The notes under the pieces were generated by a model. That model did not search any database. It had not been told where the DNA came from and saw nothing but the letters and a program-made list of their open reading frames with translations. From Aselliscus stoliczkanus (taxonomy: Eukaryota > Chordata > Mammalia > Chiroptera > Hipposideridae), in NCBI GenBank assembly GCA_033961575.1, contig CM066737.1, positions 47,034,771 through 47,098,770 on the forward strand: a stretch of 64,000 nucleotides of DNA, read 5' to 3'. A program made the translations under genes and the position numbers. Below are positions 36,460-48,060 of the stretch, in pieces; the first letter of the stretch is position 1, and each line of letters starts with the position of its first letter.

Positions 36460-37240
36460 TTGAGCTCTATTCCCCTTAGGATTGTTTCCTCCTATACCTT
36501 CCAACTATCATTTCTCTTCACAATTCCATATTAGACTCTGCCAGATCAGTTAGGCCTGATTTGTGTGAGTAAAATCAAGAATATTTCTATGTACCTGCTG
36601 CCCATCTCTCTCAATATGGGGAAAAGGAATACATGGGTGGGAACTTCCCCCAATAAGTCCATGGTATACCTCCACTGGATGTCTCATTTTCTTTGTTCTC
36701 AATATGAAGAAGTCATGAGCTTCATTGTCTTTTCCTACCCTCTATACCAAATCAGTTCCCCATTCATGCCACATTCTGCCAGAAACTTGGAACCTTGTCA
36801 CATACCCACCAAAGAAGTAGGGATTTCCCTACCAGTCAGTGTTGCCCTAGCAGCCTCCAGGTGTCCTTCTCAGGTTCCTCTCAGGCTATGCTCAAGATGA
36901 GGGATCTGATTTTTAACTTCTTATGGAGTCTAGAGGCTTCCTTTGAGATCCTGAGGTGGTGGAAAAGTAAGGAAAGCCAGTACAAAATACCACTGAATTA
37001 CACAACGATCTCCTATCTGTATACTTTAAAATGATCTTGGCCTCCAAAGCACTCTCACTGCAGCCTAGGCCTCAGGCATGTCTTCTCTCAGTATCTTGAC
37101 TGACAATCTATGGTCATGGCTCCTTGAGGCTTCTTGTACACTATCTAGGACTTGTGTGTAAAATCACATGTATGTTCAGAGGGGCAAACTGTCGAGAAAC
37201 AGTCAGAAGGCTGGACACAGTAGGTAGCAATGTGGTTTAT
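36460..37240. other. Non-coding region without recognised genes
   Basis: Single-copy-looking sequence. An open frame of 111 codons (36565-36900) has no recognisable motif and no coding signature I can support. Confidence 0.5.
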
Positions 37241-37257
37241 TTAAAGATAACAGGACA

Positions 37258-37475
37258 GGGCCAGCTGAGTGGTTGCCGTGAGTTGCTGGCAACAGCATAG
37301 GCTGCAGTGGGCTGCTGTAAGATACTGTGAGTGGCTGGCAGTCAATGTGAGTAGCCAGCAGCATGGCGTGAGTTGCTGTGAGCAGCCATGAGTGGCTGTC
37401 CAATGTCAGGCAACTGATCTGCCTCAGCCGGGAAAGAGCACAATGATAAAGAAAAAATAAAATAAAATAAAGATA
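37258..37475 (+). mobile_element. Composite SINE, internally shortened
   Basis: Head 'gggccagctgagtgg' is fused directly to the body 'ttgccgtgagttgctggc'. It ends 'gggaaagagcacaatgat' and an (AAAAT)-type tail. The near-duplication 'gataacaggaca' / 'gataaaaggga' flanks it. Confidence 0.8.
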
Positions 37476-37686
37476 AAAGGGAAGGTAGACATTGAGAAAG
37501 GAGAAACTTTTGTGGCAAACAGGGTTTCACCTTGACCAACCACATGGCTGAAGTCCTGCTGTTGAAACAGAAATATATAACAACCAAAATATAGTAATTA
37601 TTAGTATTCCTTCATGGGATTCCACCTGAAGGCCATCATTCCTTTTTTGTGGTGCCAGGACACCTAGAATCAGACTTTATGTCTTA

Positions 37687-38334
37687 TTGTGGTTACCAAT
37701 TTGTGCTTTCTAATTCCCTTACCTTCTCCCTCATCCCCACCCCTCTCATCAAGCAATCCTAAGTTTTTTCGCTGTATCTCTGAGACAGTTTCTAATTAAT
37801 TTGCTCATTTATTCTATTCTTTAGATTCCACATATAAGTGAGATCATATGGTATTTGTCTTCATCTGACTTATTACACTTAGCATAATGTTCTCTAGGTC
37901 CATCTATATAATTGAAAATGGTAATATTTCATTCTTCTTTATGGTTGAGTAATACCCATTGTATGAGTATATAACAGTTTCATAATCCAGTTATCTACCA
38001 ATGGGCATTTCGATTGTTTCCATGCCTTAGCTAGTGTGAATAGTGCTACAATAAACATAGGGGTATATATATATTTTTTAATTACTGTTTTGGATTTCTC
38101 TGCATAGATACCAAAGAGTGGAATTGCTGGGTCATAAGGTAGTCCCATTTCCAGTTTTCTGAGATACCTCCATACTGATTTCCATAGTGGCCACACCAAT
38201 CTGCAATGTTGTAAAGATTTTGCAGGATGTCAGATGGGCACATGTCTTATTAGGGAGGCCACTTCATAGATGGCGTAGATGTCTGACCACTGTAGTGTAC
38301 ACCTGAAGCTACAGCTGAATAATACTGAATGCCA

Positions 38335-38385
<51 letters not shown>

Positions 38386-38549
38386 TAGGATGTGGAGTAC
38401 AGCATAAGGAATAGAGTCAATAGAACTGTAACAGCTATATATGATGTCAGAGTGACAGTAGATTGGAGAGGCGAGTTATTACTTTGTGAGGGGTGTAAAT
38501 GTCTAAGTATCACTTTCTTTTGTACACCTGAAACTAATAAAAATAAAAA
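37687..38549. mobile_element. L1 3' end with 5' inversion (twin-primed)
   Basis: 37697-38205 is L1 in minus orientation: ORF2 C-terminus at the right, 3' UTR at the left. 38206-38549 is the adjoining, more distal 3' UTR in plus orientation, ending 'cacctgaaactaataaaaat'. The two halves are consecutive parts of one L1 end with ~60-80 bp lost at the switch. A duplication (agactttatgtctta / agagtttatgcctta) at 37672-37686 and 38550-38564 encloses both halves, so this was one insertion. Confidence 0.8.
38340..38382. repeat. (TA)n microsatellite in L1 3' UTR
   Basis: Uninterrupted TA run at the same L1 position as 7371-7414. Confidence 0.95.
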
Positions 38550-39678
38550 AGAGTTTATGCCTTAAATGGATAATGGAGTGAGAATAGTGATATTTGTGTT
38601 GGTACAAGGAAGAGGTCTGCCAAAGGTCTGGCTTCAAGTCAATAAAAAGTTAAACTTCAGAGAGCCTTCTGGAAAGGTAAATTCCTTGTTTACAGGGTCT
38701 CTTGGCTAAGCCTGAAGTTAGGGTTCAAGAGGGAGCAGAATGCTTATATTAAAACACTTAGGTTTCCAGAATATACAGTCTTCCATGATAAAGTATCTAG
38801 GCTTTGATGATGAAATTTCTGTAATGTATGCTGTGTATTGCTCTAGCTAACTGCATGGTACCATTCTCTGTAATAAAGATATGAAATATTTCCCTTCGCC
38901 AAAAAGAGGAAAATGAGAAAAGGGGAATCTACCATATTGAGACCTTCCAGTTGTTCATACGTTAAACTACAAAACCCAAGAATGCTAAGCCTGCCCCAAA
39001 CAGAGTCCCTTGGCATGACCCAAAGTGTAGAATGTGTTATAACATAAATATTAAAGAACAGGTAGACACTGGTTAGAAAGTTTTTAGGATTCATAGGGGT
39101 TTATCTTGGCTGATAAAACAAAGGAGATATTTTTGTTTTTTTTTTGTTTTTTGTTTTTTGATTTTTTATTTTTATTTTATTTTATTTTATTTTTAATTAG
39201 TTTCAGGTGTACAACACAGTGCAATAGTTATACATTTTACACCTCAAAGTGACAACCCCCCACCCCCAATACACCACCCCACTCCCCCCCATATCATATA
39301 TATCTATTACTCTTCCTCTGACTCTCTTCCACAGTATAATCCACATCCCATGACTATCTATATATATTCAATTACAGTAGGTATACCACCCCCACTTTAG
39401 TAATACAGTGCAGTGATCAAACCTCTACTCCATCCATGAAATGGTCTCCCTAACAAGACCTATGATCATCTGACATTCCACAGAATATTTACAACATTAT
39501 TAATTATATTCCCCAAACTGTTTTCCCTATCCCAGTAGCAATATTGTAGTTGCCTATTTTTGCTGTCTAATCCCTTCCCCTTCTCCCTCATCCCCATTCC
39601 TCTCCAAATTAGCAACCCTGATTTTTCCTCTATATCTATGAGACAGTTTCTGTTTACTTTGCTCATTCATACAGTTTT

Positions 39679-42600
39679 TCATATTCCACATATGAGTGAG
39701 ATCATATGGTATTTGTCCTTCTCTGACTGACTTATTTCACTCAACATTATAGCCCCTAGGTCCATCCATATCATTGCAAATGGCACGATTTCATTCTTCT
39801 TTATAGCGGAGTAATACTCCATTATATAAATGTACCACAGTTTCTTAATCCAGTCATCTACTGACGGGCATTTTGGTTGTTTCCAAGTCTTAGCTATTGT
39901 AAATTGTGCTGCTATGAACATCGGGGTGCATAACTTTTTTTGAATAAGTGTCTTGGTTTTTTCAGGATAAATACCTAGGAGTGGAATTGCTGGGTCAAAC
40001 GGTAGCTCTATTTCCAGTTCTTTGAGATACCTCCATACTGACTTCCATAGTGGCTGCACCAATCTGCAGTCCCACCAACAGTGCAGCAGGGTCCCCTTTT
40101 CCCCACAGCCCCGCCAGCACTTGTTGTTTGTTAATTTGTTGATGATAGCCATTCTGACTGGAGTGAGGTGGTATCTCATGGTGGTTTTTATTTGCATTTC
40201 CCTAATGACCAGTGAGGTTGAACTTTTTTTCATATGCCTGTTGGCCATCTGTATGTCCTCTTTAGAGAAATGTCTCTTCATATCTTCTGCCCATTTTTTA
40301 ATTGGGTTGTTTGTTTTTTTGGTGTTGAGTTTCATGAGTGTTTTATACATTTTGGATATTAACCCCTTATCAGATATATCGTTGGCAAATATATTCTCCC
40401 ATTCAGTAGGCTTCCTTTTTGTTTTATTAATGATTTCCTTTGTTGTGAAAAAACTTTTAAGTCTGATATAATCCCATATGTTCATTTTTTTCTTTTACTT
40501 CCCTTGCCTGTAGGGATGTATCAGTAAAAATATTGCTCCGGGTAATGTCTGCAAATGTACTCCCTATATTTTCTTTTAGGATTTTTATGGTTTCAGGCCT
40601 TACATTTAAGTCTTTAATCCATTTTGAATTTGTTCTTGTATAAGGCGTAAGGAGATGATCCAGTTTCATTTTTTTGCATGTGTCAGTCCAATTTTCCCAG
40701 CACCATTTATTGAATAGACTATCTTTCTATCATGTAAATTCTTGCTTCCCTTGTCATAGATTAACTGTCCGTAAATGCTTGGATTTATTTCTGGGCTCTA
40801 TGTTCTGTTCCACTGATCGATGTGCCTGTTTTTATGCCAATACCAAACTGTCTTGATTACTGTGGCCTTGTAGTAGGTTTTGATGTCTGGTAGCGTGATC
40901 CCCCCGACTTTGTTTTTAATTCCTCAGAATTGCTGAGGCTATTCTGGGTCTTTTATGATTCCATATAAACTTTAGGATTATATTTTCTATTTCTGTGACA
41001 AGTGCCCTTGGTAGTTTGATAGGAATTGCATTGAATCTATATATTGCTTTAGGCAGTATGGACATTTTAACTATATTAATTCTTCCTATCCATGAGCATG
41101 GTAGGTGTTTCCACTTATTTGTATCTTCTATGATTTCTTTCATCAGTGTCTTATAATTTTCTGAGTACAGATCTTTCACTTCTTTGGTTAAATTTATTCC
41201 TAGGTATTTTATAGTTCTTGACGCAATTGTAAATGGGACAGTTTTCTTAATTTCTCTTTCCATTACTTTATTATTGGTATATGCAAATGCCACTGATTTC
41301 TGAACATTGATTTTATATCCTGCTACTTTACTGAATTCGTCTATCAGTTCCAATAGTTTTTTGATGCAGTCTTTGGGGTTCTCTATATACAGTATCATGT
41401 CATCTGCATATAATGACAATTTTACTTCTTCATTGCCAATTTGGATGCCTTTTATTTCTTTTTGTTGTCTGATTGCTGTGGCTAGAACTTCCAGCACTAT
41501 GTTGAATAAAAGAGGAGAAAGTGGACAGCCTTGTCTTGTTCCTGATCTTAAGGGGAATGGTTTAAGCTTTTCCCCATTGAGTATGATGTTAGCTGTAGGT
41601 TTATCATATATGGCTTTTATTATGTTGAGATATGATCCCTGTATTCCCACTTTGCTAAGGGTTTTTAACATAAATGGCTGTTGGATTTTGTCAAATGCTT
41701 TTTCTGCATCTATTGAAATGACCATGTGATCTTTATCCTTCATTTTGTTGATGTGGTGTATCACATTAATTGATTTACGGATGTTGAACCAGCCTTGCGC
41801 ACTAGGGATGAATCCCACTTGATCATGATGTATGATCTTCTTAATATATTGCTGAATTCTGTTTGCTAATATTTTATTGAGAATTTTTGCATCTATATTC
41901 ATCAGGGAGATTGGCCTGTAGTTTTCCTTTTTTGTGATGTCTTTATCTGGTTTTGGAATCAGGGTGATAGTGGCTTCATAAAAAGAGTTTGGGAGCCTTC
42001 CCTCCTTCTGGATTTTTGGAATAGTTTGAGAAGAATAGGTGATAGTTCTTTTTTGAATGTTTGATAAAATTCACTTGTGAAGCCGTCTGGTCCAGGGCTT
42101 TTGTTTTTTGGGAGCTTGTCAATTACTGATTCAATTTCCTTGGTAGTAATCAGGGTATTTAGATTTTCTGTTTCTTCTTGCGTTAGCTTTGGAAGGTTGT
42201 ATGCTTCTAGAAAATTATCCATTTCTTCCAGATTGTCAAATTTGTTGGCATATAGTTGCTCACAGTAATTTCTTAGAATTTTTTGTATTTCTGTGATATC
42301 TGTAGTCATTTCCCCTCTTTCATTCCTGATTTTGCTAATTTGAGTCCTCTCTCTTTTTTTTTTTTTTGATGAGCCTGGATAGAGGTTTGTCAATTTTGTT
42401 TATCTTCTCAAGAATCCAGCTCTTGGTTTCATTGATCTTTTGAATTGTTTTTCTGTTCTCTATATTGTTTATTTCTGCTCTGGTCTTTATTATCTCCTTT
42501 CTTGTACTCCCCTTGGGCCTCTTTTGCTGTTCTTTTTCCAGTTCCCTTAGGTGTAAGGATAACCTGTTGATTTGAGATTTTTCTTCCTTCTTTAGGTAGG

Positions 42601-43507
42601 CTTGCACTGCTATAAACTTCCCTCTTAGGACTGCTTTCGCAGCATCCCAGAGATTTTGGGTCGTGGTGTTTTCATTTTCGTTTGTCTTGAGGTATCTTTT
42701 GATTTCCTCCTTGATCTCATTTGTGACCCACTCACTATTTAATAGCATATTGTTTAGCCTCCATTTATTTGTCAGCTTCCCGGATTTCTTCTTATAATTG
42801 ATTTCTAGTTTCATAGCATTGTGGTCAGAGAATACAGTTGAAATGATTTCAGTCTTCTTAAATTTATTGAGACTTGTTTTGTGGCCTAACATGTGGTCTA
42901 TCTTAGAAAATGTTCCATGTGCACTTGAAAAGAACGTATATTCTGTAGCTTTGGGATGAAATGCTCTGAAAATGTCTGTTAAATCCAGCTGGTCTAATGT
43001 GTCATTTCAGGTCGCTGTTTCCACATTGATTTTCTGTCTGGAGGATCTGTCCATTAGTGACAGCGGGGTGTTGAAGTCCCCTACTATGATAGTGTTACTG
43101 TTGATCTCTGTCTTTATGTCTGACAATATCTGTTTTATATATTTAGGGGCTCCTATGTTGGGTGCATAGATGTTTACTAGAGTTATGTCGTCTTGTTGGA
43201 TCGATCCCTTCATTACTATGAAGTGTCCTTCTTTGTCCTTTGTTATATTCTTCAATTTAAAGTCCATTTTATCTGATATAAGTATCGCTACTCCAGCTTT
43301 TTTCTCAGTACCATTTGCATGAAATATTTTACTCCATCCCTTTACTTTCAGCCTGTATGAGTCTTTGGATCTGAGGTGAGTCTCTTGTATACAGCATATG
43401 CTGGGGTCTTGCTTTCTTATCCACTCAGCCACCCTATGTCTTTTTATTGGAGCATTTAATCCATTTACATTTAATGTGATTATTGATAGGTGTGTATTTA
43501 TTGTCAT
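39679..43507 (-). pseudogene. L1 ORF2 (endonuclease / reverse transcriptase), disrupted
   Basis: ORF2p nicks target DNA and reverse-transcribes RNA in cis. ATG is at 43507. Endonuclease motifs are readable: LNVNGLN, IQETHL, NIYAPN, IVGDFNTP. RT motifs are [40 protein letters not shown] and YADDMILY (40916-41902 block), and a C-terminal Cys region follows (39679-40485 block). Lesions: in-frame TGA at 43007-43009 (codon 167), frameshift in a T14 run at ~42355, one-base deletion near 42022, one-base insertion near 40926, and frameshift near 40485, with more damage likely at 40670-40915. The total span of ~1276 codons is normal. Confidence 0.92.
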
Positions 43508-43569
43508 TTTCTTATTTGTGTTCGTAGTCTTTCATAGGTTGTTTTTGTCTTCTACTTAAAGAAGCCCTT

Positions 43570-44430
43570 TTAGCATTTCCTGCAAAGCTGGCTTGGTGGT
43601 ATGAATTCCCTTAACTTATTTTTTTCTGCAAAGCTCCTTATCTCGCCTTCTATTTTTAATGATAACCTTGCTGGATACAGCAATCTTGGTTGTAGGCCTT
43701 TATTTTTCATCACTTTGAAAACCTCCTGCCACTCCCTTCTGGCCTGCAAAGTTTCTGTAGAAAAGTCAGCTGATAATCTTATGGGGGTACCCTTGTAAGT
43801 AACTTGCTGCCTTTCCCTTGCTGCTTTAAGGATTCTGTCTTTGTCCTTAACCCTTGCCATTTTCACTATAATGTGTCTTGGAGTGGGCCTGTTTGGAATC
43901 ATCCTGGTTGGAACTCTCTGCACTTCCTGGGCTTGTATTTCAATGTCCTTTGCCAGGTTAGGGAAGTTTTCAGACATTATTACTTCAAATATATTCTCAA
44001 TCCCTTGCTCCCTCTCTTCTCCTTCTGGTACTCCAATGACCCTTAGGTTATTGTGTCTGATGTTGTCCCCCAGCTCTCTTAAACTATTTTCCATGTTTTT
44101 CATTCTTTTTTCTTTTTGTTGTTCCGCATGGGTGATCTCTGCTATTTTGTCTTCTAAGTCACTGATTCGATTTTCTGCTTCATCCAATCTGGTAGTGATT
44201 CCATCAAGTTTGTTATTTAATTCAGTAATTGTGTTCTTAAGTTCTAGCTGGTTGCTTTTCATGATTTCTCTATCCTTCTTTATATTTTCATTAATTTCCT
44301 TGAACATTCTAATAATCAGTGTTCTGAACTCTGTCTCCGATAGGTTGGTTACCTCTATTTCCTCTATTTCCACTGATTCAGGATGTTTCTTCTGTTCTTT
44401 TATTTGTGTTGTGTTTCTTTGTCTCCCCAT
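43570..44430 (-). pseudogene. L1 ORF1 (RNA-binding chaperone), nearly complete
   Basis: 286 codons open from ATG at 44430 (MGRQRNTTQIKEQ). Residues ~45-130 form a heptad-rich coiled coil (NKLDGITTRLDEAENRI), ~130-225 the RRM-type domain (LRVIGVPEGEE, EVQRVPTRM, RPTPRHIIVK) and ~225-280 the C-terminal domain (ETLQARREWQEVFKVMK). Family proteins trimerise and coat L1 RNA. Compared with the copy at 59608, a one-base deletion near 43610 changes the last ~8 residues (FIPPSQLCRKC instead of FITTKPALQEMLKG), so the normal C-terminus is lost. Confidence 0.9.
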
Positions 44431-47400
44431 TCTGGCTTACTCTTTGTGTTTGCTTCAATATAACAGATAGATCCCCCAGGTTTCTCAGTCTTTTCTGGGT
44501 AAACTTATATGGTGTGTGTCCTTTATATTTGAATTACTCAGTCTCCCTATTCTCCTGTGCTTGTATCTGAGGTGTTCCTTGTGTCGTGCGTCCTCACTTG
44601 TTGAAGTTTTAGTTTCGATTACTTTTGGTTTGTCAGTAGGTGGGATTGACTCCCAGATTGATTAGCTGTGAGGATCAGCAGCTTCTGCAGTTTATGAGCT
44701 GCTGTGAGAGGATTGACCCTTCTGATGAAACTTGGACCCTATGGGTCTTAGTACCTGTAGCAAGTTCTTTTTGGGTGTGACTCTTGTATGTCAAACCCAG
44801 AAATGCTCTGGTTTTATCTAAAGTTGGCCTCTGGGTATGATGATTCTTGTGTCTGTGTGTTTGGACCCACTGCTGCAGAGTGATTTTAGAGCATAACAGA
44901 TCAACAAGAACAACCTCCGCAACCACCAAAGGAAACCCAATGCTCGCACAAGTAAAAAAAACCAACCATCAAACTACAGTCAACTTGTACAGAAATATCA
45001 ATCATACTAATGATGAAAACAAACAGAAACAAAACAAAAACCACATACTCAATAATAACAGAAGAGGAAACAAAATAAAATACAATATCCTAAAATAAAA
45101 AATAGAATAAACATGAGAAACCGATTAGCTATACCTAAAAAATAAAAAATGAAAATAAACTAAAATAATAATTAAAAAAGTAAGAAAAATTAAAAAAATA
45201 AAATTTGCAGAAAAAAGGAAAAGAGGAAAAGTATAGCAGTGAGTAGAATGAATAAAATAAGAGAGAAAGTGAGGGTGGAGAAAAAAGAAAAAGAAAAGAA
45301 AGAAAAAGAAAAAGAAAAGAGGAAAAAATATATATATATTTGTCTACACACCCATATATATGGACATATATTCACCTATATACACCTATATATATATATG
45401 CCTATATTAAAAAACTACAATATGATTAGAATGAAATAGAAATAAAAACCAAAAACAACCAAGATAAGCAGCCAATAAAGGGAAAACAAAACAGAACAAA
45501 ACCAAACAAACCAAAAATACCCGTGCTAGTCTAGGCTAAAGTCCACCAAGCTCTCTTCAGTTTGTCTGCTGTACAAAAATTCCTGTGCGTCTTGTGGGAA
45601 CAGTAGGCCACCTGATGCCTAGTGTGATCCTGGCCCTGCAGGTTTGCTGTACTTGAGTGTGGTTGTGACGTGTGATTGGTGGTTTTTACAAAGTCACTTC
45701 CTTTTTGCTTTTGCCTGTCCCAAGGCAGGCTGCACCCCCAAAGGCTCAATGAGTGTCTCTGGGCACCCTTTGGGTTGACAGCCGTGGAGAATTAAAGAAT
45801 TCCTCACTACCAAAAGCCTGTTGCTAAGAATCTGTTAATTAGTGCCTCAGCAGATGAACCTGCCCTGCCTCCCAAGCCTTGCCTAAAGGTGGGGTCGGGG
45901 TAGGTAGTCTCACTCTGCTGCCTTTACTGGGTGGAAATTCTCAACCCCCTGCAGGTAAGGATATCTTCCTAGTCTGCCCCTATTGCTCCCTTCAGGAGTC
46001 AGTTTAAGACTGTCTTGGCGGGGGACAAAGTTTGTGGGAGTGGGTGAATTATTGGGGGTTTCTTTTGCTTTCTGTTCAAGAGTAGAAAAAGGGAAAAAAA
46101 ATAAAAAACATAAAAATAAACAAAGCCACAGTTCCAACACTGTTTTAAGCTAAGGCCTTTGCCTCTTATGCTCCAGCGGAGTTCCTGCTGCTCTCCCAAA
46201 GGGTCTGCCAGGATTTAGGGAATTGCGTGCACCCTACCGTGTGGCCAAGATCCCCACTCTGCGTCTCTCGGGGACCTGCGTCTCTGCCCGGCACGCTGCG
46301 TGTCTGAGTGAGTCTTCTTTTTCCCCTGCTCCCGGGTTTCAGGCTTCTGCCTTGGAGCCGGCGCGCGCCCGCGGTGCTCCTGCTGCTCTCCCGAAGAGAC
46401 TGTCAGGGTTTAAGGGACTGCAAGCCCCCTGCCCCGAGGCTCAGATCCCCGTTCCGTCTCTCGGGGACCTGCGTCTCCACCTGGCGCGCTGCGTGTCCGA
46501 GCGAGTCTTCTTTTTCCCCTGCTCCCGGGTTTCAGGCTTCTGCCTCGGAGCCGGCGCGCCCACACGGATCTCCTGCTGCTCTCCCAAACGGTCTGCCGGG
46601 ATTTAGGGGACTGCGCGCACCGTGCCGCGTGTCTCCGATCCCCACTCCGTCTCTCCGGGACCTGTGACTCCGGCCAGCGCGCTGCGTCTCCGCGGGTGAC
46701 TCCTCTGTTTCCCCCTGCTCCCGGGTTTAAGGCTTCTGCCTTGGAGCCGGGGCGCGCCTGCGCCGTTCTCCTGCTGCGCTCCTGGAGGGACTGCCGCCGG
46801 GGTTCAGGGGACTGCACGCACCTTTCCACGCGGCTCCGATCCCCGCTCCATCTCTCGGGGACCTGCGTCTCCGCCCAGCGCGCGTTGCTTCTCCGTGCGC
46901 GGGTCCTCTGTTTTCCCCTGCTCCCGGGTTTCAGGCTTCTGCACTCCACGGGACCCGGTGGGCACAGAGACTGATCCCTGAACCGGGAGTGTGCAGGGAC
47001 TGATCTTGCTCTGTTGCTATGGGGCTCTGCACCCTGCTTCCTGGGGACCTGGTGAGCCGCGGGTGCAGCTCCTACCTCTGCACAGTTGTCTCCTCTCTCT
47101 CCTCCCGCACTTGCCCGGCCTGAGGCTTCTGCCTCAGACTGCAAACCAACGGGCTCTGGCTGAACTCTAGGTGGGCCGCGGGCTGCAGGGAGCAAGCCGG
47201 GGGAACACTCACCGTGACTCAGCAGCCGCGGGTGCGGGCTGCACCTCACGCGTCTCGCCGCCTTCTTCCCCTACTCGCCCGGCCTGCCCACCTTCCAGCA
47301 ATCCTTGTGTGGAACTCTTAGTTGCTCTGTGTGATGAGTAGATGTCTCTTTGAAGCGTATTAGAAGTTCAAATTGTGGATATTTCCAGGGGAGATTTCAT

Positions 47401-47438
47401 GGAGCCCTCCTCACAGCCGCCATCTTGCCCCTCCCTCC
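44431..47438 (-). promoter_or_regulatory. Full-length L1 5' UTR with GC-rich monomer promoter
   Basis: A 3-kb leader. Nearest ORF1 is ordinary leader (44431-44880), then a strongly A-rich (plus-strand) low-complexity part (44900-45540), a mixed part (45540-46150) and a CpG-rich block (46160-47300) with tandem monomers. The extreme 5' end carries the 'caagatggcg' start. Known L1 promoters lie in this position. CpG density suggests it would be a methylation target. Confidence 0.75.
46160..46960 (-). repeat. Four tandem ~195-bp monomers in L1 5' UTR
   Basis: The phrase 'cgtctctcggggacctgcg' or a close variant starts at 46262, 46455, 46648 and 46849 (spacings 193, 193, 201). Each unit also has 'ctgctcccgggttt' and 'ctgctgctctcccaaa'-type text in the same order. 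Partial monomers flank both sides. Confidence 0.85.
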
Positions 47439-47452
47439 AGGAGATATTTTTG

Positions 47453-48060
47453 AAATAAAAGAAGAAAACAAACATTTTCAAAAGTATAAAATACAGTAAC
47501 AGAAAGTATTGATACCAGGGAACACACATGAAGGCCACCACTCCTTTGTGTGATGCCAGGACCTGTATAAGGAATCTTTATGGCTTGACTGTCTTACAGT
47601 GGTAGGCCTATGGAGGCTCTCAAAATACTGATTCCTGTATATATGGTGGGGGAGGGGTAGATTGAAGAACTTAGCCAAGAAGCTAGCAAAAGTAAAGACA
47701 CAGAAGGTCTCCTTGGAAGACAAGCTCCCTTTTAGAACGTTCATTGACTAAACCCAAGGGTGAGGTTAGCAGCAGGCTCAGAATGGGCAGTAATTGATGA
47801 GGAAGTCTCTTAATCTTTCTAATCTGTCCTGAGTGCTTGCCTTAGCAAAGCTGAAGTGGTCATCCTCTATTAAAAGACAATGATAACTTCCTCTAACTAA
47901 AAAGGAAAATAAAGTAATTTATTTAGCAAAGAAACACTACACACCACTAAACACTCATGAAACTGGGGGTTACAACATTGAAACCTTGAAAGATAGTTTT
48001 ATTTCCTAATATTGTCATTTGTTTATGTGTTTGTCTATTGTGGCAAGCCTACCAATCATT
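47453..48060. repeat. Diverged tandem array (~0.7-kb period), right part
   Basis: This continues the array after the L1. Landmark A 'gaaggccaccactcctttgt' lies at 47531, C 'gtcttacagtggt' at 47590, E 'ccttggaagacaagctccc' at 47710, and B with 'ctattaaaagacaatgataa' at ~47867, matching 34970 ('ccattaaaagagaaaaatca'). Confidence 0.6.

Larger units (their letters stand above)
32560..39130. repeat. Ancient diverged tandem array, ~0.7-kb period (left part)
   Basis: Several landmarks recur in the same order. (T) 'ccttggctgac' type at 32700, 32870, 34545, 37530 and 39095. (A) 'ggccaccact...gtgccaggac' type at 33012, 34650, 35390 and 37630. (E) 'ggaaggctagctc'/'ggaaaggtaaattcc' type at 34835 and 38670. 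(B) 'taactgcaaggt..acattc' type at 33320, 34948 and 38852. After subtracting later insertions, A-to-A distances are ~740 bp (34650 to 35390) and ~700 bp (37630 to 47527). The array continues after the full-length L1 (47453-48060). Other intervals are longer, so units are partly rearranged. No coding potential is seen. Alignment was by eye. Confidence 0.6.
39136..47438 (-). mobile_element. Full-length L1 (8.3 kb) with perfect target duplication
   Basis: 5' end at 47438 ('gagggaggggcaagatggcg' on the minus strand), 5' UTR to 44431, ORF1 at 43570-44430, ORF2 at 39679-43507, 3' UTR to 39160 and an A/T-rich tail at the left end. The target duplication aggagatatttttg is perfect over 14 bp (39122-39135 and 47439-47452). 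It is far less damaged than any other L1 in the window, so it is probably the youngest. ORF2 lesions make it inactive. Confidence 0.95.

Noticed and set aside
40022..40471. Open frames on the strand opposite to L1 ORF2 (also 41307-41729, 43841-44470, 59768-60295)
   Set aside because: They mirror the L1 reading frames, have hydrophobic low-information translations and no start or motif support.
40916..41902. 328-codon reverse transcriptase frame as an independent gene
   Set aside because: It is one segment of the disrupted ORF2 of the full-length L1 at 39136-47438.
46223..46667. Plus-strand open frames in the CpG-rich block
   Set aside because: They arise from GC-rich tandem monomers with few stops. 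The two overlapping frames share repeated text and nothing indicates translation.
46160..46960. CpG island of a cellular gene
   Set aside because: The block lies wholly inside the L1 between its 5' end and ORF1, and the target duplication encloses it.
32560..48060. Array as XIST or another known repeat-bearing lncRNA
   Set aside because: I compared it from memory with the human XIST repeat A text and other exon 1 sequence and saw no match. No identity can be supported.
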